Shown here piece after piece: positions 23,886 through 35,482 of a DNA stretch of 64,000 bases. Each line of letters begins with the position of its first letter. Position 1 is the stretch's first letter. Under the pieces are notes generated by a model. The model did no database searches. It saw only the letters and a program-made list of their open reading frames with translations, and was not told the origin of the DNA. Source of the stretch: Ariolimax columbianus (Eukaryota; Mollusca; Gastropoda; Stylommatophora; Arionidae); NCBI GenBank assembly GCA_036924085.1, contig JAVGWX010000005.1:73380547-73444546 (forward strand), in the 5' to 3' direction. The position numbers and the translations under genes were made by a program.

Positions 23886-24730
23886 TCACATTTGTTATCT
23901 CGCAACCCTGACTCGAAATGTACCAGTATTCCCTTAGCTCTAGGTTATCAGCTTTCTTAGAAATTCATTTTCTTTTTTCGCTTGGAAGTGTTAGGACGGG
24001 CATTTACAATTTCAAATTGATTGAGATTGAATTAAAAATCAGTGAAGCTATAGTATTTTATATAAATGTTATATGTGCGATATTATTAGATGCTCTCCAA
24101 AAATATATTGTGACTTCTTTTTTGTAAACTCACGATCGAATCTCATGTTTATATTTTATTTGGCTGTTATTATGCATCAATTATTAATTCACCTATTGCT
24201 ATGCCGGCGCTTCTTTTTAAAGGAACACTGTTTTCAAAATTGCAGTCCCTCGCCTTCATTGCTCCAACGTGAAGCATTGGATTTAACAACTAGTCCCTTT
24301 ACAGGATGCCTGCATCTGAGCTATTGCAGTAGCCTGATTATAATACACGTTTTTCATGTATTGAGTTTACCAGTCCCAAGAACAACAGTCTTTAGCCGGC
24401 ATTTACGAGAAGCAGCAAAGATTACAGTAGTACTACTCTTATCATCCTGTGTACCAATGCGATCTTTACGTCTACATACGTGCATCCTGTTTATGTTTTT
24501 TACTGTTATTTTCTTTTTTCTGCAATAAATAATGTTCGCTTACTTTACCCCATTAATATAAACAAACATCATTCTACTGGATAAAGACTAAAAGGTGATT
24601 AAAAAAAAATTAATTTACTTGCAAGAGATACTGTTAATTTCGTTATAGGCACGCAGTCTTAGACCACATAAACGTATCATTGATATTTCTATGAATGACT
24701 GCATTTTAATATGTGATATTTTTTTATATT

Positions 24731-24732
<2 letters not shown>
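23886..24732. other. Unassigned AT-rich spacer
   Basis: The 151-aa plus frame at 24073-24528 is hydrophobic and cysteine-rich but has no recognisable domain; I do not call it a gene. Confidence 0.35.
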
Positions 24733-24782
<50 letters not shown>

Positions 24783-24812
24783 GAGAAAGAGAGAGAGAGA
24801 GAAAGCGAGATG
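24733..24812. repeat. (GA)n microsatellite
   Basis: Near-perfect AG dinucleotide tract with a few interruptions. Confidence 0.95.
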
Positions 24813-24861
24813 TACGTGTCTAAATAAATAAATTGGATTAAGAAACAAATATTAAAACAGG

Positions 24862-25425
24862 CTTGATATCTTTCTATCAACTTTGTATTGTAGTTTGGCA
24901 ACTTTTTGATATCTTTCTATCAACTTTGTATTGTAGTTTGGCAACTTTTTGATATCTTTCTATCAACTTTGTATTGTAGTTTGGCAACTTTTTGATATCT
25001 TTCTATCAACTTTGTATTGTAGTTTGGCAACTTTTTGATATCTTTCTATCAACTTTGTATTGTAGTTTGGCAACTTTTTGATATCTTTCTATCAACTTTG
25101 TATTGTAGTTTGGCAACTTTTTGATATCTTTCTATCAACTTTGTATTGTAGTTTGGCAACTTTTTGATATCTTTCTATCAACTTTGTATTGTAGTTTGGC
25201 AACTTTTTGATATCTTTCTATCAACTTTGTATTGTAGTTTGGCAACTTTTTGATATCTTTCTATCAACTTTGTATTGTAGTTTGGCAACTTTTTGATATC
25301 TTTCTATCAACTTTGTATTGTAGTTTGGCAACTTTTTGATCTTTCTATCAACTTTGTATTGTAGTTTGGCAACTTTTTGATATCTTTCTATCAACTTTGT
25401 ATTGTTGTTTGGCAACTTTTCCAAA
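24862..25425. repeat. 43-bp minisatellite with hairpin core, 13 copies
   Basis: Unit AACTTTTTGATATCTTTCTA then TCAACTTTGTATTGTAGTTTGGC. Units are nearly identical (one 2-bp deletion near 25338). Each contains the perfect inverted arms TTGATA and TATCAA separated by TCTTTC. Confidence 0.97.
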
Positions 25426-25780
25426 TATTTATCTGGCAACCCTACCTGGAATACGAGATTTGTTCGTAGGGCGAACGATCAACATTTATGATGACCGTTG
25501 GAGTGACTGACCGTTCAGCAACGGCTGCCTCGACACTCAACTAGTTTCGAGGTAAATCAATTGAGGGTTACGCATATGATTCGAAACTTACCACGTAAAA
25601 GTCATTGAAAGCGCACATCAAGGAAGCGGATTCAGGATTCCATAAAAGCTGGTTGGTGTAAACCAAATGCAGTGCTAGACCAATACTTAGACATCTGGGG
25701 TGACAGGTCAATGATGCATTTCTTAGTTCAGATATCTCCACACTCTCAAATCTCCTTTCTGTAACTGACTGCACACCCCC
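25426..25780. other. Unassigned spacer
   Basis: No feature recognised. Confidence 0.4.
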
Positions 25781-26445
25781 CCCCCCCCCCTACCAGCTAG
25801 AGAAAGTATGAGACCTACAATTCCTCCTCCTCTCACCCCACTTCCTTCCCCTCACTTCCTCCTACCATTACACCCTCCCTATCAGTTCGAGAATGAAAGA
25901 GGCCTGTAATTGACTGCCCCCTTCCTCTAAATCCTCCCCCTCTCACCTCCATACCTCTCGCTCCCCCTTTCCCCCACACCGTCTCTATCAGAGAATGTAA
26001 GAGGTCTGTAATTGACTACCCCCTTCCTCTAACTCCTCCCACTCTCACACCCTACCTCTCACCCCCCCCCTCCCCCAACACCCTCCCTATCAGCTAGAGA
26101 ATGTAAGAGGTCTGTAAAGGACTGCCCCCTTCCTCTCACCGCCCCCCACTAACCCACCCCTTCCTCTTACCCATCCCCCTTCCTCTCTCACCCTTTCTTC
26201 TTTCACAACCTCCCCCCCCCACCTTCCTCTCACCCCCCGCCCCCTATCCCACACCCTCCCTATCGGCTAGAGAATGTAAGATGTCTGTAATTGACTGCCT
26301 CCTTCCTCTCACACCTCTCCCTCTAACCCATCCCTTCTTCTCACCCATCCCTCAACCTCTTTCCCCCTTCCACTCTCCCCTCCCCCCCCCCCAATCCCTT
26401 CCTCTTACTCCCCACTCCCCCCATACCCTCACTATCAGCTAGCGA
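25781..26445. repeat. C-rich minisatellite, ~6 long degenerate units
   Basis: The motif TATCAGCTAGAGAATGTAAG, AGGTCTGTAATTGACTGCCC recurs at about 25789, 25879, 25986, 26089, 26263 and 26423. It is separated by variable pyrimidine-rich spacers (CCTCTCACCCC, CCCTTCCTCT). Long C runs (for example 25777-25790) interrupt it. Confidence 0.85.
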
Positions 26446-26559
26446 ATGAAGGAAGCGTGTTATCGACCACACATACACGCATCACTCTTTAAGTTAAGCA
26501 AATCTCTAGTAAAATGATCTAGCACTTTCTCCCTGACGGCAGTGTTTCGTCTTCATGTT

Positions 26560-26880
26560 TTGCTCATCTCATCTTTGATGTCTACACACTCAGACAAGTT
26601 CCTGTGATGAAAGCGATCATTGCTTTGAGCTCCTATTTAGCTCCGAGCAGTTGGAAATTAGATGTTGAGTCGTAGGGCCATTGGATCTTTAATTGGTAAA
26701 TAGAGGGGACAGTCCTGCAACACGTGCTCGCCCGTTTGTTTGTTTAGTTCACGTGTGCACAGCGGTCAGGCTGATAATGGACGCTTGCACACGTGTTTGT
26801 TCAGTCTGTTGAGGTTTGTCCTGTGTAGGAAATGTTGATATGTCACTGCCCGTCGGAGTTTGGTTAGTTCTGTTCCTTTA
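26560..26880 (-). pseudogene. RNase H-type LINE C-terminal relic
   Basis: The minus strand reads KLRRAVTYQHFLHRTNLNRL, NKHVCKRPLSA, stop, PLCTRELNKQTGEHVLQDCP. This is the post-RNase H tail with the terminal C-H-C knuckle seen in I-type LINEs, comparable with FRLRTGHNRLRYHL and KMTAEHLLQNCP of the copies at 33-62 kb, but from a different, more distant family. One stop and several substitutions; no upstream domains. Confidence 0.6.
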
Positions 26881-26884
26881 TAAC

Positions 26885-27960
26885 AACATGGACATATATA
26901 TTCCTATCTAACAACATGGATTGCTATATTCCTTTCTATCAACATGGATATCTCTTTTCCTTTCTAACAACATGGATAGCTCTCTTTATGTCTAACAACA
27001 TGGATAGCTATCTTCCTTTCTAACAACATGGATATCTCTCTTTATGTCTAACAACATGGATAGCTATCTTCCTTTCTAACAAAATGGATATATATCTTCC
27101 TTTCTAACAACATGGATATCTCTCTTTATGTCTAACAACATGGATAGCTATCTTCCTTTCTAACAACATGGACATATATCTTCCTTTCTAACAACATGGA
27201 TATCTCTCTTTATGTCTAACAACATGGATAGCTATCTTCCTTTCTAACAACATGGACATATATCTTCCTTTCTAACAACATGGATATCTCTCTTTATGTC
27301 TAACAACATGGATAGCTATCTTCCTTTCTAACAACATGGATATCTCTCTTTATGTCTAACAACATGGATAGCTATCTTCCTTTCTAACAACATGGACATA
27401 TATCTTCCTTTCTAACAACATGGATATCTCTCTTTATGTCTAACAACATGGATAGCTATCTTCCTTTCTAACAACATGGATATCTCTCTTTATGTCTAAC
27501 AACATGGATAGCTATCTTCCTTTCTAACAACATGGACATATATCTTCCTTTCTAACAACATGGATATCTCTCTTTATGTCTAACAACATGGATAGCTATC
27601 TTCCTTTCTAACAACATGGATATCTCTCTTTATGTCTAACAACATGGATAGCTATCTTCCTTTCTAACAACATGGACATATATCTTCCTTTCTAACAACA
27701 TGGATATCTCTCTTCCTTTCTAACAACACGGATATCTCTCTTCCTTTATGACAACATGGATAGGTATCTTCCTTTCTAACAACATGGATAGCTCTCTTCT
27801 TTATGACACCACGGGTAGCTCTCTTCCTTTCTAACACCATATAAAGCTATCTTCCTTTCTAACAACATGGATATCTCTCTTCCTTTCTAGCAACACGGAT
27901 ATCTCTCTTCCTTTCTAACAACATGGACATATCTTCCTTTCTAACAACATGGATATTCCT
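26885..27960. repeat. 28-bp minisatellite with higher-order organisation, ~38 copies
   Basis: Monomer TAACAACATGGATAGCTATC then TTCCTTTC. Three monomer types alternate: A (GATAGCTATCTTCCTTTC), C (GATATCTCTCTTTATGTC) and D (GACATATATCTTCCTTTC). From about 26990 to 27700 the order is CAD CAD CAD CACAD CACAD CACAD, that is 84-bp then 140-bp higher-order units. Both edges are irregular and degenerate. Confidence 0.95.
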
Positions 27961-29034
27961 TTTCTTTCGAATAGGGATAGCTCCCTTTTTCTCAAAGTAT
28001 GTGATTTTGATGACTCGATGTTTACAATTTCCTTTCTTAAATGCAATTACATATTTATTCTCGTTTTCAGGAACACCACAATGGGATGGTAGCTTCTTAA
28101 GTATGGTTCGTTTGTTGACAGCTGCCTCGCTTAGTTCATTCTTCAGTGGAAGTAGTATGCTAACCTTAGGGATTATCAGTCCAGAACGCCCACCTGTGAC
28201 TGTAAATGTGACTGTGACTGTATATGTGACTGTGACTGCCTACTAACAGTCAGAAATGTTGTTGTACTTGACATTGGAGCCTGTTAAAGAGCTTTAACCT
28301 CAGTTGTATACTTATAGCAGAACTTACCAGTGACAATAATCTGTCTCACTACGACCTTCAGGATATGAAACACAAATACAAACTCCTCACATCTCGGCAG
28401 TATTTATTGCTGATCCATCTATGTAGAAATGTATCCAGAAAACCTATCCAGTCTTAAGGCCCCTAATTGATGTTTGAATTTGTAGGGCTGTATTATCTTA
28501 TTCCCATGGTTTTGGATCAAAGATATTCTTCAGCAATGTTGTCTTAATGGAAATGTCTGCGGTGTGGCTGTTTTTTAAAGTGTCCTGTCTGGGACCATCT
28601 TTAACGTTAGCTTTGACCTCAGAAAATGGCGCTAGCTTATGGTGGGACAGGACGTACTGGCCCACCCGTGATGCTGCTACATCACTGTTGATGTGGAAAT
28701 TATACGTAGAGATACACCCAAACGCGCACATGCACAAACACATGCACACACGCATGCACACACCCATACACACACCAATACACACACGTTCATAAATGCA
28801 TTAAGGATTACACGGAATTGAAGCTCCACTTCCATTTTAGATTGATTGTTATCCTGTGCTCAATCTTCCGCGGTCTCCCCCATTCCAATGGTCAGGTATT
28901 CATGAGTAGGATGACCTGATGTCCTGAAATGGAGGACTTGTCCTTATTTCCTTGTTATGCTTATTTATTTTCGGAGCTACTAGTATAGTTTAGTCCCATC
29001 GCAGACAATGCCGTCCGGGTATGAAGTGTTCGAG
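27961..29034. other. Unassigned spacer
   Basis: No supported gene. Contains a short GTGACTGTGACTGTAAAT-type repeat at about 28195-28240 and a CA-rich microsatellite at 28720-28790. Confidence 0.4.
28720..28790. repeat. CA-rich microsatellite
   Basis: Interrupted (CA)n with CATGCACACACG and CCATACACACACC variants. Confidence 0.85.
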
Positions 29035-29044
29035 ATTTCATTGT

Positions 29045-30087
29045 CAGGTTAGGTCAGGTCATTCCGTAACTGGTGAGGTCGTTGGGGCACACATGAAGAC
29101 ATCCTCACAACGCCACGCCACCCTTTTCTGTCAGATGCCGCTGTCTGTGACTCTTCTGGTCGGATGTTGGTCCATTCTTTTATGTTGTCCCCCCATCTCT
29201 TTTTGGGACGGCCTCTTCGTCGTCTGCCCTGCACCTTTCCGTGGAGGATTGTATTTGCAAGGCCATTTGATCTCGATATGTGACCGTACCAAGCGATTTT
29301 CCTTCTTTTGACACTCCATAAGAGGTATTCAAAAGGGCCTAATGTTGTTGTAATTCTATCTACTATTTCCTCATTTGTAACTCGATCTTTGTACGTACGA
29401 GACGTGTAAAAGTATTCGGAAACATCTCATCTCCAAGGCCTGTATCCTTCATTGAAGGTCAGCTGTAACTGTCCATGTCTCCCAAGCATAGATAAATTTT
29501 GACAGGACAAGTGTACGTATAAAATCAACGGAAAAAATTATAACGGTCCTTGAACACCTGTATGACAAGGCGTCCAGCGCAGTTCTTGTGATTGGGAGGC
29601 GAGGGGACTGGTTTCGCACATCAGTTGGTGTGAGACAGGGGTATACACTCTGTCCAACTCTTTTCAATATATTCCTTCAGGGAATTATGAGTGAGGCACT
29701 TGGAGGTCACGTTGGTACTGTCAAGATAGGGGCCGAACGATTATCAACCTTCTTTTGCAGATGATAGCGTCGGGTTGGCGGGTTCAGAAGTAGAACTCCA
29801 GGAATGGGTCAGAAGACTCGATGAAACAGCTCTTGACTATGGTAGGAAGATAAACGCTGGAAAGACAAAATTAATGACCAACAACGCCACGGGCTTCAAC
29901 GGCAGGATAAAAGCTAACGGTCAGGAACTCGAAGTCGTTGACCGTTTTAAATATCTTGGGTCGATTGTCAGTGATGAAGGATCAAAATTTGAGGTGTTGG
30001 CCAAAATAGCAGACAATAGCGGCGCTTGCACGGCTTAACAAAATCTGGCAAGATAAACGGTTAGCACTATGCACGAAAATCAGATTA
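29045..30087 (-). mobile_element. RTE-like LINE insertion with 5' inversion (twin priming)
   Basis: A 1,043-bp insertion is bounded by the 10-bp duplication ATTTCATTGT at 29035-29044 and 30088-30097. Its 3' half (29045 to about 29520) is sense on the minus strand: RTLVLSKFIYAWETWTVTAD, DRVTNEEIVDRITTTLGPFE, RRRRGRPKKRWGDNIKEW, with one stop and one frameshift. The other half (about 29540-30087) is sense on the plus strand: SVGVRQGYTLCPTLFNIFLQ, FADDSVGLAGSEVELQEW, FKYLGSIVSDEGSKFE, ending in KIRL at 30076-30087. In related elements KIRL is followed directly by the (M)RTLV stretch, so the two halves meet at one breakpoint with opposite orientation, as expected from twin-primed reverse transcription. 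The minus-strand 3' end carries TGACCTGACCTAACCTGAC. 5'-truncated, not functional. Confidence 0.9.
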
Positions 30088-30097
30088 ATTTCATTGT

Positions 30098-30560
30098 ACC
30101 AGGCCAGAAATTGTTTATGGGATAAAATGGCCAGTTCCCTTTCTTCCTACAGTTCTTTCACTAACAGTAAGCCAGATACCCGTTTAGATCTGGAGCGTAC
30201 CAGTAAGGGTAGTTGAACTCAGTACTCTACTACGTCACTAATTACACGCCAGTCACACTGCGATATTAAGTATTGTCAAATTTTCTGTGGTAGCTAGTTT
30301 TAAGTGACTGCTTATTTACCAGAGCGTACTGTAAAAGTAGAACCTCGTTTCTCCAAGCTGTAATGCAATGCAATGCTTCTCAGGAAGGTCTCATATATAT
30401 GGATCAGTGTTGGCCCTCGCTTAGTTGACAATGCTGCTATATTACATCATGTTTTCTGCTGCACTTCGTGGTCTTGGTCAATGTGTCTCGCGTGATCCTG
30501 ATTCAGCCTTTCCATCCATGTAATGCATCATCGTACAGGAATTGCTGAGTGATTAAAGCG
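30098..30560. other. Unassigned spacer with one minisatellite monomer
   Basis: A single copy resembling the 42-bp repeat unit (CTTGGTCAATGTGTCTCGCG) lies at about 30471-30500. Otherwise nothing recognised. Confidence 0.4.
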
Positions 30561-31420
30561 CTTGCTACTAGAGGCAAAGGTATTCCAAATGATGTGTACT
30601 TTCAAGACTTTACAACAAGAAATGTTTCAACACCGTCAAGGAATGTCCCGAATCATTATCTCCGGTGTATCAATATATAATCTCAACTTGGCGGACAACA
30701 CTGTTCTGCTCGAAGAAGGTAGTAACAAACTTCAGGAAGGGTTGATTGAAGTTAACAGCACAATACAGGTGTATGGATTGGACATTAACTCCTAGAAAAA
30801 GAAAACTCAAATTAACTCAAGAGATACAAATAGACTGCCTAATGTTAGAACTTGTCTTGCAAAGATGATGTTGAAAAATAGGAGGATGAAGTTTGGAATC
30901 AGGAAGGCTAAATATATTTCATCAACATGGTTTTATTTAATGCCATCTACAAAAATAACTCACAATATAAAATTAAGAAAGATCAGGTGTTATGTATACT
31001 AGTCTTGACTGTATGACGTAGAAACATGGCCAATGAACATGCGTTTTGGAAAAGATAATGTATACTTTGGAAATGTTCATTATTATAGAATAGTGAGACT
31101 CATTTCCTGGAAAGAAAAGAAATAATGAAGTCTTAGAGAAATTAGGATTGCGTAGAGAAATTGTGAGCACAATCAGAAACAACATTTAAGATATTTTGGC
31201 CACATCAAAAGACATAGCATCTAAATGAAAACAATACTCCAAGGTGAGGTAGGGGAGGGAGGCTGGTTAGCTCACATGAATCACGGATAATCAGCGCTAT
31301 AACTTGAAGGATAATAGACAGGCAATAGACAGAGGACGTTGCAGATCAATTGCAGCCGTCCGTCGCTGTGGAGATGGCAACTGCACTTAGCTGAGCTAAT
31401 CAAGATGATACACTTCTTCT
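30561..31420 (+). pseudogene. LINE RT and C-terminal relic
   Basis: The forward frame at 30562-30795 contains ISGVSIYNLNLADNTVLLEE and KLQEGLIEVNSTIQVYGLDI, the region around the catalytic YADD box (here LADN, so the second catalytic aspartate is lost). Further downstream one finds WPMN after an LTV..ETW-like block near 30995-31030, YFGHIKRH near 31190, and a C-terminal RSIAAVRRCGDGNC near 31345-31390. Many stops. Old and inactive. Confidence 0.6.
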
Positions 31421-32507
31421 CTTACGGCTGTCACTAACGTTTGGAACTTACCAAAGCCTACGCCAAAACACTGAATGGGCTCCTTCAGCCGTCTATCTTT
31501 GACAGTTTCCTTTACGTAATGTTGTTTCCAACTCTCTTTTCGTCCACTATTATGTCACTTTTAGTAGGTTGATGTGCGTCTCTTCTTTGCTTACTTGAAC
31601 ATACACGCGTGAAGATCCTGGCTACCCAACAGCAAATTAGTACCTGATTCAAAGTAGGGAAGGTACATGGGACCAAGAACAACACTAATGAATTCTGATG
31701 GTGGTTATAAAAAAAAAATGATTTCAATCTCTGTTCGTCAATTGTTGTGGAAATCAATGTTTTTGCCTTGTCTACCACTTCGTGTATTTGTATGTGTGTG
31801 TATGTGTATGTGGGAATTTTAGATGCTACTATGATGAACTGAATTCAGCTGGGGAGAGATGCCAGACTCACTCACACGCTGAGTGTTGTCCATACGACCT
31901 CTTGTGGTTATCGAAAAGGCACGACAAACTGCGTTAGATGCCGTCCCACCTTTCTACCCTGCGGGTTACATGTTTACGGAAAGGCTTCGGTGGTAGCCCT
32001 GAGGCAAAATCTGCATCATATGCTATCTCCAGTCGTCTCGATGAATGTCTTGCCACTGGCAAAAGGTAGCTTAGGCTCTGTGAGTGAGATTGACAAAAGG
32101 CGCAGTTTCTTCCTCACTTTAATCCAAATCTCCGCGAAAGTCACCCATTTCAGCGGACACAGCAAGAGATACGACTGTCCACACGGCTGAACAAAGAGAG
32201 TGGTCTTCATCACTTGTGATGGACAAAAACTATTAATGTGTATGTGCGTGTGTATATGTGCCACGCATATATATGTATAAATGTCTGTGTTTCTTTTTTT
32301 GGATCCCTGAGGATGATCTTGGACTGTAACGTGAGTTCATTTTTGTTTCTGTCTTGGTGAATATAGTTTTGGCGTTTTGCCTTCAGATCAGCTAGAGATT
32401 TGTTTTATTATCTATTGATTTGTGTGTTCTTTATTTTTGTGATGACATCTGACCATTTAGCATTAAATATGTGGCGGAATCTGTTGGCGAATGTCGTCAG
32501 TCTACTT
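31421..32507. other. Unassigned spacer
   Basis: No gene or named element recognised; a short (GTAT/GTGT)n stretch at about 31790-31815. Confidence 0.4.
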
Positions 32508-33175
32508 GTAGCATCTCAACATCTCAACATCTCAAAATCTCAGCATTTCAACATCTCAACCTCTCAACATCTCAGCATCTCAACATCTCAACATCTCAAC
32601 ATCTCAGCATCTCAACATCTCAGCATCTCAACATCTCAACATCTCAACATCTCAGCATCTCAACATCTCAGCATCTCAACATCTCAACATCTCAACATCT
32701 CAGCATCTCAACATCTAAAGATCTCAACATCTCAACATCTCAGCATCTCAACATCTCAGCATCTCAATATCTCAACAACTCAACATCTCAACATCTCAGC
32801 ATCTCAACATCTCAACATCTCAACATCTCAGCATCTCAGCATCTCAGCATCTCAACATCTCAGCATCTCAGCATCTCAACATCTCAGCATCTCAACATCT
32901 CAACATCTCAACATCTCAGCATCTCAATATCTCAACAACTCAACATCTCAACATCTCAGCATCTCAACATCTCAACATCTCAGCATCTCAGCATCTCAGC
33001 ATCTCAACATCTCAGCATCTCAGCATCTCAACATCTCAGCATCTCAACATCTCAACATCTCAGCATCTCAACATCTCAACATCTCAGCATCTTAACATCT
33101 CAGCATCTCAACATCTCAACATCTCAGCATCTCAACATCTCAGCATCTCAACATCTCAACATCTCAGCACAATGC
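32508..33175. repeat. 9-bp minisatellite, ~70 copies
   Basis: Unit RCATCTCAA with R = A or G (ACATCTCAA / GCATCTCAG). The A/G pattern itself repeats in longer blocks: a segment including ATATCTCAACAACTCAACATC occurs at about 32765 and 32925, pointing to ~160-bp higher-order duplications. Two overlapping frames (231 and 245 codons, NISTSQHL type) are by-products. Confidence 0.96.
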
Positions 33176-33635
33176 ACGAACATCGTAACACCGTCGTCGA
33201 TCCCGTAATAGACTGGGTAGGTTTTTAACATCATTTTGAATTTTGCCCGGACAGCGGTCGTCAAACCAACTCTTTTCAATTTCCAACTACTCAGGGATTT
33301 TTAACGTGCGCGACACTGAACACCTACGTCCGTTTTCTACTACCCAGAGATCTGGGGAAATACCACAAAGTCCACGTGAAATAATCCTGGTATCCACCGT
33401 GATCTTCTTCTTCTTCGTACGCTGTCAGACGTCAACTTGTATTTGTTCGAAGAAAGCAGCTGTCATACTGAGGCTATCGACACTGCCATATAGCTTGTCT
33501 CGTGTTGCCACTGGTGATGGCCACATGTGCTTTCTCTGGTCCTCGTATGTCGGGCAGTTTTGCAGCAGATGTTCAGCGGTCATTTTCCCTGTACCACAGT
33601 TTATTGAACAGTCTGTTGTAGCCTGTGCGGAGTCT

Positions 33636-35482
33636 TCTTCTTCTTCTTCTGCGTACACAGTCAGACAGTAACCATTATTTTTTCGAAAAAAGCGGCGGTC
33701 ATCCTGAGACTCTCGCCACTACCATAGAGCTTGTCTTGCAGTTCCACTGGCAATGGCCACATCTGCTCTCTCTGATCCTCGTATGTCGGGCAGTTCTGCA
33801 GCAGATGTTCAGTGGTCATTTTACCAGTACCGCACGGGCATTCGTCGGTACACCCTATCTTCAATTTGTTGAATAGGTGGTACCTCAGTCTGTTGTGGCC
33901 AGTGCGAAGTCTGAAGACAACGACCTGCTCTCTTCGGTTCAACTGGTAATAGTCATCGTTTTTGGTGTAACCAGTATGTTCGGTTTCCCATTTGGTCATG
34001 TATCTGGCTTTGATAAGCCGTTTTGACTCTTCGTACGTCATACTGGTATCTGTTTGTGGTAGCCTTGCACCTTCTTTTGCCAGTCTGTCTGCCTCCTCGT
34101 TGCCTTGGATGTTGCAGTGTGACGGAACCCACTGTACCACTACCCTTTTTGGTGCGGACTGCTGGCACAGTTTGCAGAGTGCTGCTCTTAAGTCATTAAG
34201 CTCAATGTTTTTCTGGCTTTTTAGCGCTGTGACTACGGCGAGAGCATCTGTCAGCAGGACTATATGGCTCTCATTTTCACTGTGTGTTACCATTTCTTCC
34301 ACTGCCGCCCTCAGTGGCTCTGTCTCCGCTCTGAAATTGCTTGTGTACTTACCAGTAGCGAATGACAGTGTTATTTTTCTGCCATTTGGTAGGTTCAGGA
34401 ATGCTCCTGCCCCTCCGTTCTGTGTAGTGTTTGTTACAGAACCGTCGGTGTATGCATGGGTCCAGTCCATGCTTGGGTAGCTTTTCGTTATGAAGCTTAG
34501 GGTAGTGTCTCTCCTTTCTTTTTCAGTCTGGCAGTTTTTGTTTGCAATACCTGGTATATTTTCTACCACCTCTGGAAATATATCCTGCCTCCAAGTAGGT
34601 TTTCGTACAGTAGTGATGGGTTTTGGTGTTGTTAGTGCGTTTATGGGATCTTCGTGCATCTTTGCTTTGGCTATTTCTGCAAAGTTTCTCCGCTTTAGTT
34701 TCCCATTTCCCAGATTGTTTAGTCTCTGGTACATTGGATGGTCCGTCAGTCTTCGGAGTTTCTCTGACTGCAGCTGGGCTCTGCAGTCTCTTCTATCGGT
34801 CATGGATTGCAGTTTTGTAATCTTTTCAAGTTCTACAATTGGCGTTGACTTCATGCCACCTGTTATAATTCTCATGGCTTGGTTTTGAAGTTTGTTAACT
34901 TTATCGAAGTTCGCCTTCGCTGCTGTTGTCCATGCCGCAATGCCATACTCGAGAACTGGTCTCACTCTTCCAGTGTACAGTTTCTTTAGTATGCCTTCGT
35001 CTGCTCCCCAGCTTGTGCCAGCAAGTTTCCTCATGATCGCCATTCTTTCTCTGGCTTTCATTCGGTTTCTCTCAATCTGACTTTTCCATGTCATGCGCCG
35101 ATCAAATGTGACTCCCAGATAGGTTGGGTTGTCGTTTGGCTGCAGGATTTTGCCATTTAGACTTAATTTGGTACTTTGGGGTTTTAATGAGAGCGAGAGT
35201 ATTGTGCACGTGGTTTTCTCCTCGTTTATTTTGACCAGCCATGAGTTCGCCCACTCTTCCAGCGATGTTAGAGCCGTCTGCATCCGATTTCTTGCTATGG
35301 TGAGATTCTTTTCAGAGGTCCACATAGCCAGATCGTCTGCAAACATTGAGCTATGGACTCTTCTTGGTATATTCTCTGTAATATCGTTTATATATACCAG
35401 GAAGAGTGTGGGTGACAATACTCCCCCTTGGGGTACTCCCTGCTCGAGTGTCACCTTTTTGTTCATCTGCCCTTGTACTTGG
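33636..35482 (-). mobile_element. Young 5'-truncated I-type LINE nested in the older copy
   Basis: 1,847 bp flanked by the perfect 11-bp duplication GTGCGGAGTCT (33625-33635 and 35483-35493). The 3' end is the (TTC)n tract at about 33636-33650, that is (GAA)n on the sense strand. The 5' end cuts into the RT domain at QVQGQMNKKV. Its frame is uninterrupted to the natural stop, so the insertion is recent. Confidence 0.92.
33661..35482 (-). pseudogene. I-type LINE ORF2, C-terminal ~607 residues, open
   Basis: Encodes the later part of the retrotransposon polyprotein that would copy element RNA into DNA at the nick. In order: RT motif VPQGGVLSPTLFLVYINDI, catalytic MFADDLAMW, thumb NPTYLGVTFDRRMTW, RNase H beginning AYTDGSVTNTTQNGGAG with acidic residues in FRAETEP, LLTDALAVV and NEEADRLAKEG, then FRLRTGHNRLRYHL and the CPC(x8)H(x4)C knuckle, ending EKIMVTV. 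Endonuclease and N-terminal RT are missing through 5' truncation, so it cannot mobilise. The first ~14 residues of the longer open frame (NRREQVVVFRLRT) belong to the older copy and the target duplication. Confidence 0.88.

Noticed and set aside
24073..24528. 151-aa ORF
   Set aside because: Hydrophobic composition follows the T-rich sequence; no motif and no neighbouring gene signal.
30535..30590. tRNA-like string GCTGAGTGATTAAAGCGC
   Set aside because: Resembles a tRNA 5' half, but no B box follows; the sequence runs straight into a LINE relic.
32400..33208. Two overlapping >230-aa serine/histidine-rich ORFs
   Set aside because: Translations of the 9-bp repeat; both frames are open for the same trivial reason.
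33425..33658. Separate small gene on the minus strand (MYAEEEEEDSAQ...)
   Set aside because: The frame runs from the (GAA)n tail of the nested LINE into the 3' end of the older LINE copy.
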